In this document: one piece after another, positions 35,489 through 47,626 of the stretch
How positions within the stretch are numbered: the first letter of the stretch is position 1
Layout of the letters: each line of letters starts with the position of its first letter
DNA from: Misgurnus anguillicaudatus
Taxonomy: Eukaryota; Chordata; Actinopteri; Cypriniformes; Cobitidae
Reading direction: 5' to 3'
Assembly: GCF_027580225.2 (NCBI RefSeq)
Contig: NC_073361.2
Coordinates: forward strand, 24,942,001 to 25,006,000
Length of the DNA stretch: 64,000 bases
The notes under the pieces: generated by a model
What the model saw: the letters and a program-made list of their open reading frames with translations, nothing else
Database searches by the model: none
What the model was told of the DNA's origin: nothing
Position numbers and translations under genes: made by a program

Positions 35489-35540
35489 TGTATGTATGTA
35501 TGTATGTTTGTATGTATGTATGTACTGTATGTATGTGTAT
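35451..35540. repeat. (TATG)n microsatellite
   Basis: A short (TA)n run leads into about 17 TATG units with one TTTG variant and a CTG interruption near 35525. Tyr-Val-Cys-Met-rich translations of this tract are artefacts. Confidence 0.92.
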
Positions 35541-35730
35541 AACCTGTACATTTTGTATATGTTTAAGTATAATCAAATTGTCTTTTTAACTTACATTTTT
35601 TTTATTTTAACTACACTTTAAGAAATCAATAAAATGAATCAAAAAGTTAAAGGGGTCATGTCATGAAAATCTGACTTTTTCCATATCTAAGTGCTGTAAT
35701 TGGGTCCCCAGTGCATTTATCAACCTAGAA

Positions 35731-35996
35731 CAGTGGTTTTCAAACTGGGGGCCTGGGCCCACAGGGGGGCCGCGAGATGGTGCCAGGGGGGCCCCAGTTT
35801 TATGACATTTAATGAAATACATTAATGTATCATGAATTCTGAGAAATTAATCCTAAAAAAATAAGGCTACTAGTCAAAAGCACTACTTTTTTGAGTTTTA
35901 GAACAGTTTTTTGTCACAAATTTTCTTTGGTGGGCCGCGAAAGGAATGCACCGTACACAAAGGGGGCGGCACGCTGACAAAGTTTGGGAACCACTG
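35731..35996. mobile_element. hAT-type MITE, exact 8-bp duplication
   Basis: Begins CAGTGGTTTTCAAACTGGG and ends AAAGTTTGGGAACCACTG. ACCTAGAA flanks exactly (35723-35730, 35997-36004). Joined flanks restore the host MITE. 266 bp, non-coding, related to the 52948 copy through the GGGGGGCC and GGGCCGCG subterminal blocks. Confidence 0.87.
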
Positions 35997-36062
35997 ACCT
36001 AGAAAATGTAAAAACCAACATTCCAGTAACTTAGTTTTGGTAAGCCATTCTCTGCAAGCATG

Positions 36063-37239
36063 CTGTGTTGTTTTCGTCAACGATGACGATAACGAAATGA
36101 TTTCGTTGATGCACTTATTTTTTTATGACGCTAACACGACGATGACTAGCTAAAACTGTCTCTAAGGTGACGAAAACATGACGAGACGCTTTCAAGTTTT
36201 CGTTGACGAGATGAGACGGAACGAAAATGATTATAAAGTCTGACGTTCATAATGTATGTCATTTCTGCCTATTTTGCGTGTAATCTGTCTGTTTTTAGCT
36301 AAAAAGTATCAGCAATGCTGCCGCTTCCTATCCTTGTTTTGGGTCAACACAGTCTCATTTACACTCACGCCCACCACCCGGCTGGCGCCATGCCGCGCAC
36401 GCGCACCAGATTTCAAACAACAACACACCTGCGGCTGTGGTGAGTTCGAAGTACCGTAGCGGTGACGCCAATAAACGGAAACGACGAGATGATTAATGGA
36501 CATACTTTCAGTATAATCCATCAGACAGAAAAACGGAATGCATATTGGGAGACAACGGTAAATGTGGCCACAAACTAGGTGAAAAGAATACCACCAACCT
36601 CAAGCGGCACCTGAAGCTCATCACGCTAATATTTTTAAAGGTAACTAACAAGTCACGCTGTTAACATATCATATACATTTAATTTTACTCGACATTCGGC
36701 CTGTGACACATTTCATGGTAAGCTTAAGGTTTTACATGTATCTACTTGTCAAACCTAAGCCCATTTACAATACTTTTTGTGGTGTATTTAAATAAGGCAA
36801 AGCACGCATTTCTCAACTTTATAACCAAGGTCTCAGCGTAACACACAAACTTAACATGAGGGTATATATCAGGCTCAACTTTTTTCTTCATAACTTTTTG
36901 TTACAACATGCGCAGAAGGCACACTGACTAAAACAACGGCAAGCCCTCAGGGACAACCTTAATGCACATTTTAATTGTATTAAATACACCACACTTTTTA
37001 ACCTAAATTCATTGGTTAAAAATAGTTTTTTTTACTAAAATTGACCTAAAATTGACTAAAACCTTTTTGCGTTTTCGTCGACTAAAACTTGACTAAAACC
37101 TTTTTGTGTTTCGTCGACTAAAACTTGACTAAAACTATAAATTTTATAAGTGACTATAATGTGACTAAAACTAAAAGCATTTTCGTCCAAAAGACTAAGA
37201 CTAAAACTAAAACTAAAAGGGCTGCCAAAAACAACACTG
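36063..37239 (+). mobile_element. hAT element with BED-finger exon remnant, exact 8-bp duplication
   Basis: Begins CTGTGTTGTTTTCGTC and ends CCAAAAACAACACTG; reversed, the right end reads CAGTGTTGTTTTTGG. CAAGCATG flanks exactly (36055-36062, 37240-37247), and joining the flanks restores the host MITE. Subterminal ends are rich in CGTCGACTAAAACT-like repeats (37070-37200). It carries a decayed transposase first exon at 36533 but no catalytic domain, so it is a deletion derivative. Confidence 0.85.
36533..36640 (+). pseudogene. BED zinc-finger exon of a hAT transposase (decayed)
   Basis: Frame from 36533 reads TECILGDNGKCGHKLGEKNT and then TNLKRHLKL. The Cys pair, the KNTTNLKRHLK core and its first His are those of the BED finger at the N-terminus of hAT transposases, which binds the element ends. 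One base appears lost after HLKL: shifting frame gives HHANIFK, the usual continuation, which ends at AAAG before GTAACT (GT at 36641), a good 5' splice donor. So this looks like transposase exon 1 with one frameshift. No later exons are found inside the element. Confidence 0.65.
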
Positions 37240-37436
37240 CAAGCATGTGAAAAAATAGGTCATTGAAATTTGGCTCCCCTTGTGATGTCAGAAGGGGATA
37301 ATACCCCCCCCAATCTGGACTATCCAACCACGGCACTGCCATTTAGTGCAGAGATCAGCTCATTTGCATTTTAAAGGACACAAAAATGGCACAAAAAATG
37401 GCACATTTTTGCTCACGCCTAAAAAGTTGCAAAACT

Positions 37437-39941
37437 GTATGCATCTGACCTCAGTTTTTCTGCGCTTATACTTTTGGCACAGATTTTGCGCTGAAATTCT
37501 GCCAAAATCATAGCAAGTCTGCAAACAGCGGTATGCAAACAAAAACACAGTTTCATGAACGGCAAATTTGAATTAATGGTGCAGAATCTGTCTGTCTGTG
37601 TAAAATAAACCAGTTTAAAATGTGTAAATGACTGCTATAAATACTATCCTCTAACCCAAATTTTATCCCTAACCCTGACCAAGAACTTCCTGCATTCTTA
37701 CATTTTAAAATCTTTATGTATTATATTTTGTAGTGTTTATCCAAATGAGGATGTCCCCAAAGGAAGGTTTTGCAAATTTTGGGGTGAAAATGTGTCCCCA
37801 AAATATAGAGTAAAGTGGGTCAATTGACATGACAATAATTATTTTGTGTCCATATAAAGGGTTAAAATTTTAAAATAAATTGGCAGATAACTTGCATACA
37901 TTCTCTTTTTTGAGGACCAAGTCTAAAATCATTTTTTTCTGGTTTTATTTCATTTTGAAAGAATATTTGGGGGATAATTGCAAAAATGTCAATTTGACAA
38001 TGTGGTGTAACCGGTCTGTGTCAACTGGTGTGACTAGTATTTTTTTAATGACAATATAAATATATTCATGTGTAATAAAATATAATCATTTAGTTTACTG
38101 TAATGATTTTTTTACATGCATTTTTACATCATTTGTCAAAGATTATTTAGAAAACATAGCGGTTTTCTGCATATGTCAGGACAAATATTACAGAAACGCA
38201 TTAAAATTTACATTTAGAAATTACTAATTAAATGATATTTTAATTTATTTATTTATTGATGATTACCAAACATGCCATCAAGGTGGATAAAATATTTAAT
38301 ATTTCTCATTCTTTGGTGCAATTGGTGGTTGCACCATTTGACATTTTCCGGTCCATTCAGTCTTTACTTTCATAAAAATGGTGCAAATGTAATTTTTTAT
38401 TGCAGAAAATTAACATGAGTGCATTGAAATAAACATGATGTGTGCTTTTAAAACAAGTTTTTTAAAAAGATTTTTGAATTTCTCATCTTGCCAAACCGTT
38501 TTTGTCACTGACCCATTTAAACACACAAGCTTACGCCTTTAGATATATATATAACATTTTATGATACTTCTGTGGCAATTCTTGGCATTTCGGAGACTGA
38601 AAACTTTAGTTCTCTCTTTCATTAGATATATGAAAAGGGAAAATCTCTTTTTGTGCCACTGAAGGGAGAAAGTCATACAAGTTTGAAACAACATAAAAGT
38701 GATTCATTATTGAAAGAATTTTCATTATTGAGTGAACCAATCCTTTAAAATGTTTCTTTCACTTGCAGACTTCTAAGAAAACTTCATCGTCCTTTAAATC
38801 CACTTGGCTGAATTCTCTTTGGTCAATCTGTAATTCTACATATCCTTCATCTATCATTATTCCCATAATATATCACATTGCTCTTTGTAGTGGCTCGTCG
38901 GTTTCTCTTTTGATTTTTAGAGAGAGACTCAACATTTCTCTACAGACAGAACTACACAACCAATTCTGGCATCCAAAAAGTCCTTAACTTAGGAATTGGA
39001 TTCGGTGATGTGTATAATTCAGGAACCATGGCTCTGACAAAGACCCAGGGATAGCTGTGGGTTTTGTTTAAGCCGGTCTGTTTGAATGACCATTAGAAGA
39101 GCCATAAAGCCTGTAGCTTTAAGGAAATCTGGCCGAGCTGCAGGCAGGGTCAGTAATCACGCTGCACAACAAAAACTCTCACAGACACGGCCAAATTTTT
39201 TTGTCACTCCTGGAGCGTAATAGTTGTAGCAAATAAGAAAAAGAAAGAAAGGCTTCGAGCCGAGCGATAAAAGTTCATCTTATTCTCTCACTCCACCGCC
39301 TCATAACGGAGAGCCAAATTGCTCTCAATTGCTAAACAGGGATTTAAAGTGCACCGTTCAATGTGGATTGATTGCCTGAAATTGAGGGCATTTTACACTA
39401 GAACTTTCAATGCAAAATCTGTTTGACGTCATCTGATTGTTCGCCTCAAATGTGCACCGAGAAATCTCCCACCAAGAGTCTAAACTTTATATATGGTTTA
39501 TGAAAACAAAAAACATACATTGATTTCTATCATTCGCAAGCTGTGGCAAATGTTTCTGCGATAGCAAATCACACGAATGATGCAAGAAATTGCTCATTGC
39601 TAGTTTATGTTAGCTAATGCATTTACTACTGTTAAAAAAATACAAACTTGTATTGTAAAGTTCAATGTGAGCACTCATCATATTATTACACAAAGGCCAA
39701 CTTATCTTAGCTTTGTTGATACACGGTGAGAGTGCAGAGCTATACAATAAATGTAAATATCATCAACCATCTCATTGGTGCCTGCTTTCATTATTTTTGG
39801 AAAAAGATCTGAAAGTTGACACCTACCATGTAACTAAAACATAACTTTTTGAGGTACAAAAGAGCGACATCATGACAATAAAAGGTTCCTAGAGGTGCTC
39901 TCAAAATAAATTTGTGCAACCACTTTCCCCTATCCAGTGCT
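37437..39941. other. Non-coding stretch, mostly unassigned
   Basis: A fragment near 37625-37800 resembles the GTCCCCAAA-type repeat also seen at 44800. The part from about 38760 to 39420 is repeat-poor with more even composition, including CCAAATTGCTCTCAATTGC; it could be conserved non-coding sequence. No exon could be supported; the 74-codon frame at 38763 has no domain. Confidence 0.3.
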
Positions 39942-40680
39942 CAGGGTTCCCACACGTTAGTAAACTTCAAATTTAAGGACCTTTCAAGGACTTTCCAGAT
40001 ACAAAACCCTCAAATTCAAGGACTAAATGTGGGGACGCATTTCAAGTGAGAGCAAGGTTACATTGTGTTACCTTTTAAGATACATTGTTACAGTTCCCTT
40101 TCGAGGGAACTCACGCTGCGTCACTGCAGTGCCACTTTGGGAACGCCTCCAGGGGTAAGTGTGTCTGAATGTGTATATCAAATTCAACCAATGGTGAGGC
40201 TTAACGACAAAGACAGGGTGACGCGGGAGTCAGGAAGTATATCGCTATCTGAAATATTGCCAAAGACGGCGTTACTGGGACGCAAGAAGTATGGCAAGAG
40301 AGACACAGCGCCTCGTTCCCTTCTCAGGGGACAACAGTTACATACGTAACCCAAGACGTTTTCATGTGTCAGACACAACTATGCAAAAAAGCATTTTGGT
40401 ATGAATCAACATACAGTACGCATACAGAAGATATAAGCATTTAAAGTGAACAGTTTAGCACGTGTGTTTAAAAAGGCTAGAAATTGTATGATATTATCCT
40501 ACACTACACAGGGAATAATATGGATTTTTTTCCCGAAAACATGAAATAAAATAAAATAGATTCAAGCACTTTCAATGACCTGTATATATGTATGTATATT
40601 TTCAAAAAAATTCCAGAGCCTTGAATTTTCCCCCCAGATTCACAAACTTTCAAGGATTTCAAGGACCCGTGTGAACCCTG
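39942..40680. mobile_element. hAT-like MITE with 6-bp flanking repeat, interrupted
   Basis: Begins CAGGGTTCCCACACG and ends CGTGTGAACCCTG. AGTGCT flanks both sides (39936-39941, 40681-40686). Subterminal pairs include TTCAAGGACTTTCCAG on the left and TTCAAGGATTTCAAGG on the right. A second MITE (40069-40360) lies inside. The short duplication leaves its superfamily open. Confidence 0.72.
40069..40360. mobile_element. Nested MITE (TTCCCTTTCGAGGGAAC)
   Basis: ACAGTTCCCTTTCGAGGGAA and CTGCGTCACTGCAG on the left face CGTTCCCTTCTCAGGGGACA and ACACAGCGCC on the right, an imperfect inverted repeat of about 60 bp. GTTACATACGTAACCC marks the right end. Familiar from many teleosts. Exact ends and target duplication are not resolved. 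Confidence 0.55.
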
Positions 40681-41473
40681 AGTGCTTTACATTCAAACTA
40701 ATATCAGCAATGTTTTCGTCGTTGCGTGTGCCATCACCGTTTGCAAATCTAAAAGCAACATTTTCCCATCAGCGGGTACCAGAAGTAGATGGTATACTCG
40801 CTGTTCATAATAAAAGCCATTCAGACCCCTCTTATGACTCCTCTCTGGTTATTCTTTTCCCCTGATAAGGTCCCTTTTGTCAACCAGACTTAAGAGGAAA
40901 ATCAACGTAGTCAATCTTTAGTAGCGCTCTACAGTCACCTCACACCTGAAAAAATGGCTACGAATTCTCATTATCTCTGCCTTTATGAAGTTCAGAAATA
41001 GAATAGGAACTGACAGGTGCGCCCCATGTCTGGCAGGACTTCACGCCGAGATCTGATCAACACTCTACCGGTCTGTTCAGCTTGAGGATGCCATCAAATT
41101 CACAATCAAAATCCACGAAAGCCTGGAGTGAAAGGATGAAAGCCAGACCCAGAAGAAATATAAGATTGGCATGATGTTGCAGGATGAAGGAAACACGAGT
41201 GTATTTTAACACGAGTGGTGCTTTTCTAAACATACACTGATTCATTGATATGCCGGTCAACGGGAGCTTTCCCAAGCTGTTGATGACTCGATGAATAATG
41301 GATTCAAACAGTTCAATAAAACATTTGCCTGGGTTTGGACCAGGTGCATTTTAGCACAAACAGGTCTGAGCTGATGTTGCCCAGCCAAACGCCTAAACAG
41401 CTAAAGATCCTAAATGTGCTATTGATTATCAGACTCAATCAAGAGCCTAGAATCTTAATGATCAGCTTTAACA

Positions 41474-41578
41474 GTCATTTACATTTATGCATTTTATCCA
41501 AAGCGACTAACATTGCATTATGGGATTCGAACCCATGACCTTTAGTGCTGCATATGCAATGCTCTCTCAATGCTAATG
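41474..41578 (-). repeat. tRNA-derived SINE fragment, minus orientation
   Basis: On the minus strand GGTCATGGGTTCGAATCCCA (41521-41540) is a near-perfect tRNA B box region, preceded by TAGCATTAGCATTGAGAGAG, a plausible degraded A box region. The plus strand shows the tail TCATTTACATTTATGC and TTATCCAAAGCGACTAACAT. This is a fish HE1/DANA-like SINE rather than a functional tRNA: no cloverleaf can be drawn through it. Confidence 0.68.
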
Positions 41579-42099
41579 CTAAACACTGTCAACAACTAGC
41601 AATCAATTTCAACATGTTTAACATGTTTTACATACATAAAATACATAGGTACACCCTTGGCTGGAGCCACATTAACCATTAGCATTGAGGATTAAGCATT
41701 GGGAATTTAAATGTTCATGGATGTGAACTTATGCATATTTGCAATTGTCTTCATGTGTGCTTTGGGATTCAGGAGATTGGGCGGTCCTTCTCAACCTCCT
41801 TTGGGACATTTGCTTATCCACCAACCTGCCTCTCCACTGTTTTCTCTTTCTTACTAAGAAACTGTTTTAAATGGGTCCCTGGAGGACTCACCTCTCTATG
41901 AATCCAATGCACAGTCTGGATTTACTTAACAAAATCCTCCAGTTGCAAATGGAGAATGAACTGAAATCAATAGGAGCATCATCACAAGAGAGCTAGCGTT
42001 CTGCTGTCCTCCATCTACTGACCTTGTGTTGTCTGAACCACCATTGATTTTACCAAGAACACTACAAGTATGCGAGAAGTGCTGTGCTTTTGTAATATA
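41579..42099. other. Unassigned non-coding stretch
   Basis: No gene or repeat copy recognised. Confidence 0.35.
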
Positions 42100-42336
42100 G
42101 GGGTGGTTTCCCGGACAGGGATTAGACTAGTTCTAGACTAAAAAAAATAAGAGCTGTCCAAACTGAGAACAACTTGCAGTGACATATCTTAAAATACACC
42201 AGTGCCTTTTGTTTTGCCTTAAAATGCACACAAGTAATGTTTTTAGTAAGGCATGTTCGTTAAAATTAGTTATATTTCCAAATTAAACTAAGGCTTAGTC
42301 CTGGCTTAAACTAATCCCTGTCCGGGAAACCACCCC
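42100..42336. mobile_element. MITE with 3-bp ATA duplication (Harbinger-like)
   Basis: Begins GGGGTGGTTTCCCGGACAGG and ends CCTGTCCGGGAAACCACCCC, 20-bp perfect inverted termini extended by ATTAGACTAG / CTAAT. ATA flanks both ends (42097-42099, 42337-42339). A 3-bp duplication fits PIF/Harbinger. 237 bp. Confidence 0.78.
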
Positions 42337-42645
42337 ATAGTGTTTAAATTATTCCTTATTTCTAAAGACATAAAAGCAAAAGCAGTACTTTTTATGGTCA
42401 TTTGGTTATATAGCCAATATGTATCCAACTCAATGGATGTGCTATATAAGGGTGTTTATACTTTCTACATGCAATACTGAGTTCATGTAAGCCCCCAACG
42501 ACCTGCTGGTGTTTTTTTACATTGTACTTTTGGTTGGAAACAACAGTGTCAACCTATGCATCACTGCATCTGGTTGGTCCCTTTGGATTTACCAGCAAAA
42601 CACAATCAAAGCAACAATGTGCACAATGCGCACCTGAGACGATCT

Positions 42646-44106
42646 GGGCTGCGTTTCCCGACAACGTTCTCTCTTAGCGCGCTACGAAGACTCTTAAGTT
42701 AAACCTTAACTACAGGTTTACCTTTTCTAGGCGTGTTTCCCGAACTGTACCTTAGCGGGTTTCTTAAGGTATACTTTCTTACGTACGACGTTACCAGGTG
42801 CTGTCCATGGCGATGGTGCTGAATAGGTTGATATCGATTGCTCGACAATCAATTGTTCACTTTATGTAATAGGTACTTCGCTGCGTTATGAGAGAGCGGT
42901 GTTATTTATTAAAGAAACATTTCAGAAATAGATCAAGTTACATTTATTAGGAATATCTGTTAAAAAATATTTCAAATTGCAAACTAAATATAAACCTTGT
43001 ATATTTTATTTTATATCAAACCCATGCAAAACTCGCAACTTCATGTCCAAAAGTATAATGCATAAACTGCTCCAACGCATCCATTATTCCTTCACTTTAA
43101 AGGATAATTTCCCAATAAATGCATTGCACAGGGAAATAAGGTGGGTCGTGCAAGTCACCTGGCTTGGCATTACACTTAAAATATATAAAAACAAATTGTT
43201 GTTCATTAGTTCACGCGTTTATGCGCTTGGACAGTGGATGCGCAAGCGGTTTACAATGCGGATAATGCTTAATGGACGCATTTCTGGAGGCGCGCCTGTC
43301 TGTTTACCTTAAATATAACATAAAATATGTGATATATAAATATATATTATGATTGCTTTAGATTTTAGCTTTGATTAGTTTTAATGTTGAAATTTGTTGA
43401 CCTTATACAAGCAATAATCAAGTGGAGCAGTTTCTTTTGAATGTTTATAAAGAATATGGCATGCAGCTGCCTAACATTAAAAACTTCGATGCAAAGTCGA
43501 CCTAACATCAATAATAATATTTAGGAAAATCAACAATTATGATTTTGTGATGAATGTGCTCCCGTGGCATGCAATTTTACTTGATTTGTTTTATTGCAGC
43601 TAAAATAGCCGGTAAACTAAAGATTTAACGGATTTGAAATGCACTAAGTAAGATTCGCTGTATAGCTACCTGCCATAGTTTCACCAACTCCTTCACCCAA
43701 CATGTTTCTTTAGCCTGTAATAATAGTTTAAAGCTGATGTTCCTTTGGAAAAAATATTAAAAATCTAACAACCATCAGTGTAATAATGTCTAATTATGTG
43801 AATGTTTTATTCTTTAAATAAAAAATGCCTAATTTAACACGGAGTGTACTTCAACTTTTTTTAAACAGATATTTAGTTATATAGACTGCAATCTACACAA
43901 GCTTTTATCACAGTCATGGCCCCTAGCGGAGTCAAGTGGGATAAGGTATAGCTAAGAGTGCTCCAGACCAACCTTCCGAACGAACGACTTACAGAAGTGA
44001 TACGTAACTAAGAACGTTTCGGGAAACACGTATTAACGATAAGGTACAGCTTAAGGTACAACTTAAGAACGACGTAGAGCTAAGAAGGTTTCGGGGAACG
44101 CAGCCC
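42646..44106. mobile_element. Foldback element, 1.46 kb (GGGCTGCGTTTCCCG)
   Basis: GGGCTGCGTTTCCCGACAACG at the left is mirrored by CGGGGAACGCAGCCC at the right. Subterminal CTTAAGGTATAC, GTGTTTCCCGAACTG and CTTACGTACGACG have reverse-complement partners near 43990-44090 (CGGGAAACACG, AAGGTACAGCTTAAGG). GATCT occurs just outside the left end and one base beyond the right end. The interior (42900-43900) is AT-rich with a 111-codon frame (42977-43312) lacking any domain. Confidence 0.68.
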
Positions 44107-44165
44107 TGATCTCAGATCTGCACCAAAAGATTTGGAGTAAAACTTGAATGAGCTTTGTTTGTGAT

Positions 44166-44281
<116 letters not shown>

Positions 44282-44781
44282 AGCCAAAAGTGCATTTTGT
44301 TTTATGTGTCTTTCTTCAATCATGAATGCATGTACACAAGGTTTCGTTTTTCTCTCTCTAAGGTGCAGTGAATATGTTTTATTCATCTGCGACTACCACT
44401 GAATGTCTTTTGGCTTCTCCTGCCACCCTCTCCATGCACAGCATCTTTCTCCGACAGCCACATCCCAATGAGGTGTAAGTATACAAAACTATTGTGTTTG
44501 GGATCCATCTTCTCCAAAACAAACGGCACAGAGAGAATGTAAATGCAACTTTATTCATCTCATCAATACCCTCCATGTTTTTTACGCGCCATCGTAGTGC
44601 TGAACACACAAACGCATCTATGCATCACTTCCTGCCTGTATGTTTCCCAACATTGTGGCCTGCCTATTTGCATCTTTATAAACTGAACAAATTATGTTTC
44701 ATAACAAAGCGGAAAGCAACAGCCAATACAAAAAAGGAGACGTGATAGGATTGGTGTTACAATAGCTTTTTCAAGGTTGTG

Positions 44782-44935
44782 TGTGTGTGTGCGGCCGGGT
44801 AATTATCACATTGTGGGGACCAATTGTCTCCACAAAGATAGGAATACCAGTATTTTTGTGACCTTGTGGGGACATTTTGAGGTCCCCATGAGGAAACAAG
44901 CTTGTAAATCAAACAAAATGATGTTTCTTGAAAAT
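44782..44935. repeat. Dispersed repeat with (GT)n and TTGTGGGGACC
   Basis: A short (GT)n run, then ATTGTGGGGACCAATTG, CTTGTGGGGACATTTTGAGG and TCCCCATGAGGAAACAAGC, which I recognise as a common cyprinid repeat. Confidence 0.5.
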
Positions 44936-44959
44936 GTGAAGTAGGAGAAGGGTTTCTGT

Positions 44960-44962
<3 letters not shown>

Positions 44963-44992
<30 letters not shown>
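44963..44992. repeat. (GA)n microsatellite
   Basis: Fifteen uninterrupted GA units. Confidence 0.92.
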
Positions 44993-44998
<6 letters not shown>

Positions 44999-46113
44999 TT
45001 CACTGTATTGGACCTCTTCCACTAACATATAGACCTTTTTGCAAGATGTAAACAACACTGGTCCAGAAACACTTCCTGTTTCAGTTTGTAACTGTTGTCT
45101 TTATTTCACATATATCTTAAAGATGTTTGTTCAACTTTTTGATTCAGTTCTATATATTCTGTTGGTTGTTTTGTATCCCAACGTTTATGTAGTTTTAAAA
45201 ATACTGTTTGTCTGAACCAGTTTTGTATACATCTTGCTAAATGGTCTATAGGGTGTTTCTTTAAATATGAACACTTTTGGCCCTTTGACATTCTAGAAAT
45301 GAAATTCCCTTAATGCAAACTTCAGACTCACAAGTCTATTTATGCTTGTTTACTTATGATGTGTAACAGTGGATTTGCATGCGCCACAGGAGAATTATGT
45401 CATTTTGAGACATTTTCATCTCCTTGGCAACCATGTGTACTAGCTTTTGAAGATATACATATGTATATAAATGTGTGTGTGCATGTGCGTGTGTGTATTA
45501 GTGGCAAAATTGTGCCAACATGCAAATAAATAATTTTCAAACAATAAGTATTTAAATGGCATATGTTGATTTGGTACTTTCTTGACATTATAGTATTATA
45601 GTTTTAAAAATGTAATAATTAATCTTTTATGATGATGACGATGGAAATTAAAACTATTGAGTAATTAAAGTATGGGTTGGAATAAAACTATATATATATA
45701 TAAGTCTAAGTTTTATTGTGAATGTCAAAAAAATGGTGAAATGTTTGATTAAATAAAACTAAAACAAGATAAAAACACAAAAGTGCCCATTTTTAAAGAA
45801 GCACACAATAAAAGCAATATTCTCCCAACCTAAGAAATTCACTCATGGACTTTAAGTTTCATGCCTGTTTTTTCTTTGTCATTTGTGTTTTGCGCCCATG
45901 TGATATTTTATTGATTCTGTCTATTGATTTTGTTAACCGACCTTGATGAAAAACATAGTAAATATATTCAGTTGCATTATTGAAGACGGGAATGGGCTAT
46001 GTTTGCTATCAGCACACAGATACACTGATATTAGGTTTATTTTAGGCAAGGTTGCTCAAACAGCAACATGATAATAAGGCATGAGAGGATTAGCAAAATA
46101 ATCTAACTTCATT
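44993..46113. other. Unassigned non-coding stretch
   Basis: Short GT- and TA-rich runs near 45470 and 45690; nothing else recognised. Confidence 0.35.
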
Positions 46114-46950
46114 TGTTACTCTAGACCACATAAATATAATGGTCAATTTTTATGAAATTGAGACATCATCTGAAAGCTGGATAAACAAGCTTTGTTTTCA
46201 GTGATCAGTGGTGGCCGGTGACTTACTTTTTCGAGGGCGCACGATGCGAAGTTCATCACAACATGTATGTAGCCCGTCATGTGTGTGGTTCGTAATTAAA
46301 AAATGTGTGTCCGTCGAGTGAATCTGTGTGCATCTGGTGTCTTGTCAAAATAAGTGCCTGCTGCAGATGCGACTAAAGGGTTTATGATAAAAGAGACGCT
46401 CGTGTTTGCCAGATACTCGCATAATCTCATGTGTAATCACTCTTGCATGTATTTTGTGAACGTGAGCGTCTCTTTTATCATAAACAGTGTTGACGCGTGT
46501 GCAGCAGGCACTTATGTTGACAAAAGACGTGATGCACATGGTTCACATGACGCAACAAACACATATTTTGAAAACGCAAGCAACACATAACACTCCGAAC
46601 ACTTATTTTGAATTTGCACCTCTCGAAGAGCGGTCACCAGCCGCCACTGCCAGTGATGTATGGTTTGTTAGGATATAGGACAATATTTGACCGAGATACA
46701 ACTATTTGAAAATCTGGAATCTGAGGGTGCACAAAATTTTAATATTGAGAAAATCGCCTTTAAAGTTGTCCAAAAGTCCTTAGCAACACGTAGCCTATTA
46801 CTAATGATAAATAATTTTTATATATTAACAGTAGGAAATTTACAACATATCCTCATGGAACATGATCTTTACTTAATAATGATTTTTTTGCATATAAAAT
46901 GTATTGTTGGCTATTGCTACAAATATATCCATGTTACTTATGACTACTCA
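46114..46950. mobile_element. Dispersed cyprinid repeat, interrupted by a hAT MITE
   Basis: Left part (46114-46205) runs from CTAGACCACATAAATA through CATCATCTGAAAGCTGG. After the hAT, the body continues with TATGGTTTGTTAGGATATAG, TTTGACCGAGATACAACTA, GAGGGTGCACAAAATTTT and CATGGAACATGATCTTTAC. This order is that of a very abundant cyprinid repeat (memory-based). Ends are degenerate. Frame 46687-46968 (93 codons) is inside it and not a gene. Confidence 0.62.
46206..46649. mobile_element. hAT-type MITE (CAGTGGTGGCCGGTGAC)
   Basis: Begins CAGTGGTGGCCGGTGACTTA and ends GGTCACCAGCCGCCACTG. TCAGTGAT on the left (46198-46205) and CCAGTGAT on the right (46650-46657) differ at one base, a slightly decayed 8-bp duplication. 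Internal arms pair around TTTATGATAAAAGAGACGCTC and GAGCGTCTCTTTTATCATAAA. Same family as 34260. Confidence 0.85.
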
Positions 46951-47481
46951 CATTTGTTAATTCTCTAATTGAGTTGAACTACTCCAGCTAGAAGGCTATA
47001 AATATTTCTTTGAATAAGATGCCAAATGCTGAAAAACATGGACAAATACACACAGAGAGCTAAACAGGTTAATTGTATGCATACATTAGACTAATTGAAG
47101 TGATTCAGACGCACTAAATGATGCTGATTTGGCTAATTAAGATAGTAATTGTTTTCTTGGTGCACAGTGACACATAATGTGCTAAAGATAAATATGGTAA
47201 ATATGATGGCTGTTGTGGCGGTTAAAAGTGTCAATTGGATTTCTGATAAAGGCATCTAGTGTGTGATTTGAGCTCACATTTTTTCTGTTTATTCCAGATT
47301 TAACATCCTGCTAACCTGCCAGCTGCCTTAGTCCAAAACATCTGTGGAAACTAAAATATGGATTGCTCATTGAAAGCATGACTGGCATTCCTGGACTCAC
47401 CCCTTACTCCCAGTTATCATTTACAAGCAGTCACATTTGTATGTAACTTTTCTTGTATTTACGGCATTGTCTAACAAACAA
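46951..47481. other. Unassigned non-coding stretch
   Basis: AT-rich, no gene or repeat copy recognised. Confidence 0.35.
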
Positions 47482-47626
47482 AAAATGTACACCTTTGTAC
47501 CTAAAAAGTTCATAATAGTACCTCAAGAGATACATATTGGTACCAAATGTATATCTGTACCTAAATGGTAATATTCAGACCTTTTAAAAGGGTACTGCCC
47601 CAGGGACCACATTTTTCGGACAGTGC
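47482..47626. repeat. Dispersed GTACC-rich repeat, second copy of 32245
   Basis: TACACCTTTGTACCTAAAAAG, ATTGGTACCAAATGTATA and GGGTACTGCCCCAGGGACCA. Confidence 0.5.

Larger units (their letters stand above)
35647..37436. mobile_element. TTAA-type MITE (AAGGGGTCATGTCATGA), twice interrupted
   Basis: TTAAAGGGGTCATGTCATGA starts at 35647. The body resumes after each hAT insertion: AAAATGTAAAAACCAACATT at 36005 and GTGAAAAAATAGGTCATTG at 37248, then CAGCTCATTTGCATTTTAAA and GGCACATTTTTGCTCACGCC. Similarity to the common fish element fades near 37436 and the right TTAA is missing, so the limit is approximate. Confidence 0.6.

Noticed and set aside
35301..35621. Met-Tyr-Val-Cys repeat frames
   Set aside because: Translations of the (TATG)n microsatellite.
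41521..41540. Possible tRNA gene from the B-box-like GGTTCGAATCC on the minus strand
   Set aside because: No acceptor stem or cloverleaf pairs; the tail is that of a fish SINE.
42977..43312. 111-codon frame within the 1.46-kb foldback
   Set aside because: No transposase or other motif; AT-rich sequence gives frames of this length by chance.
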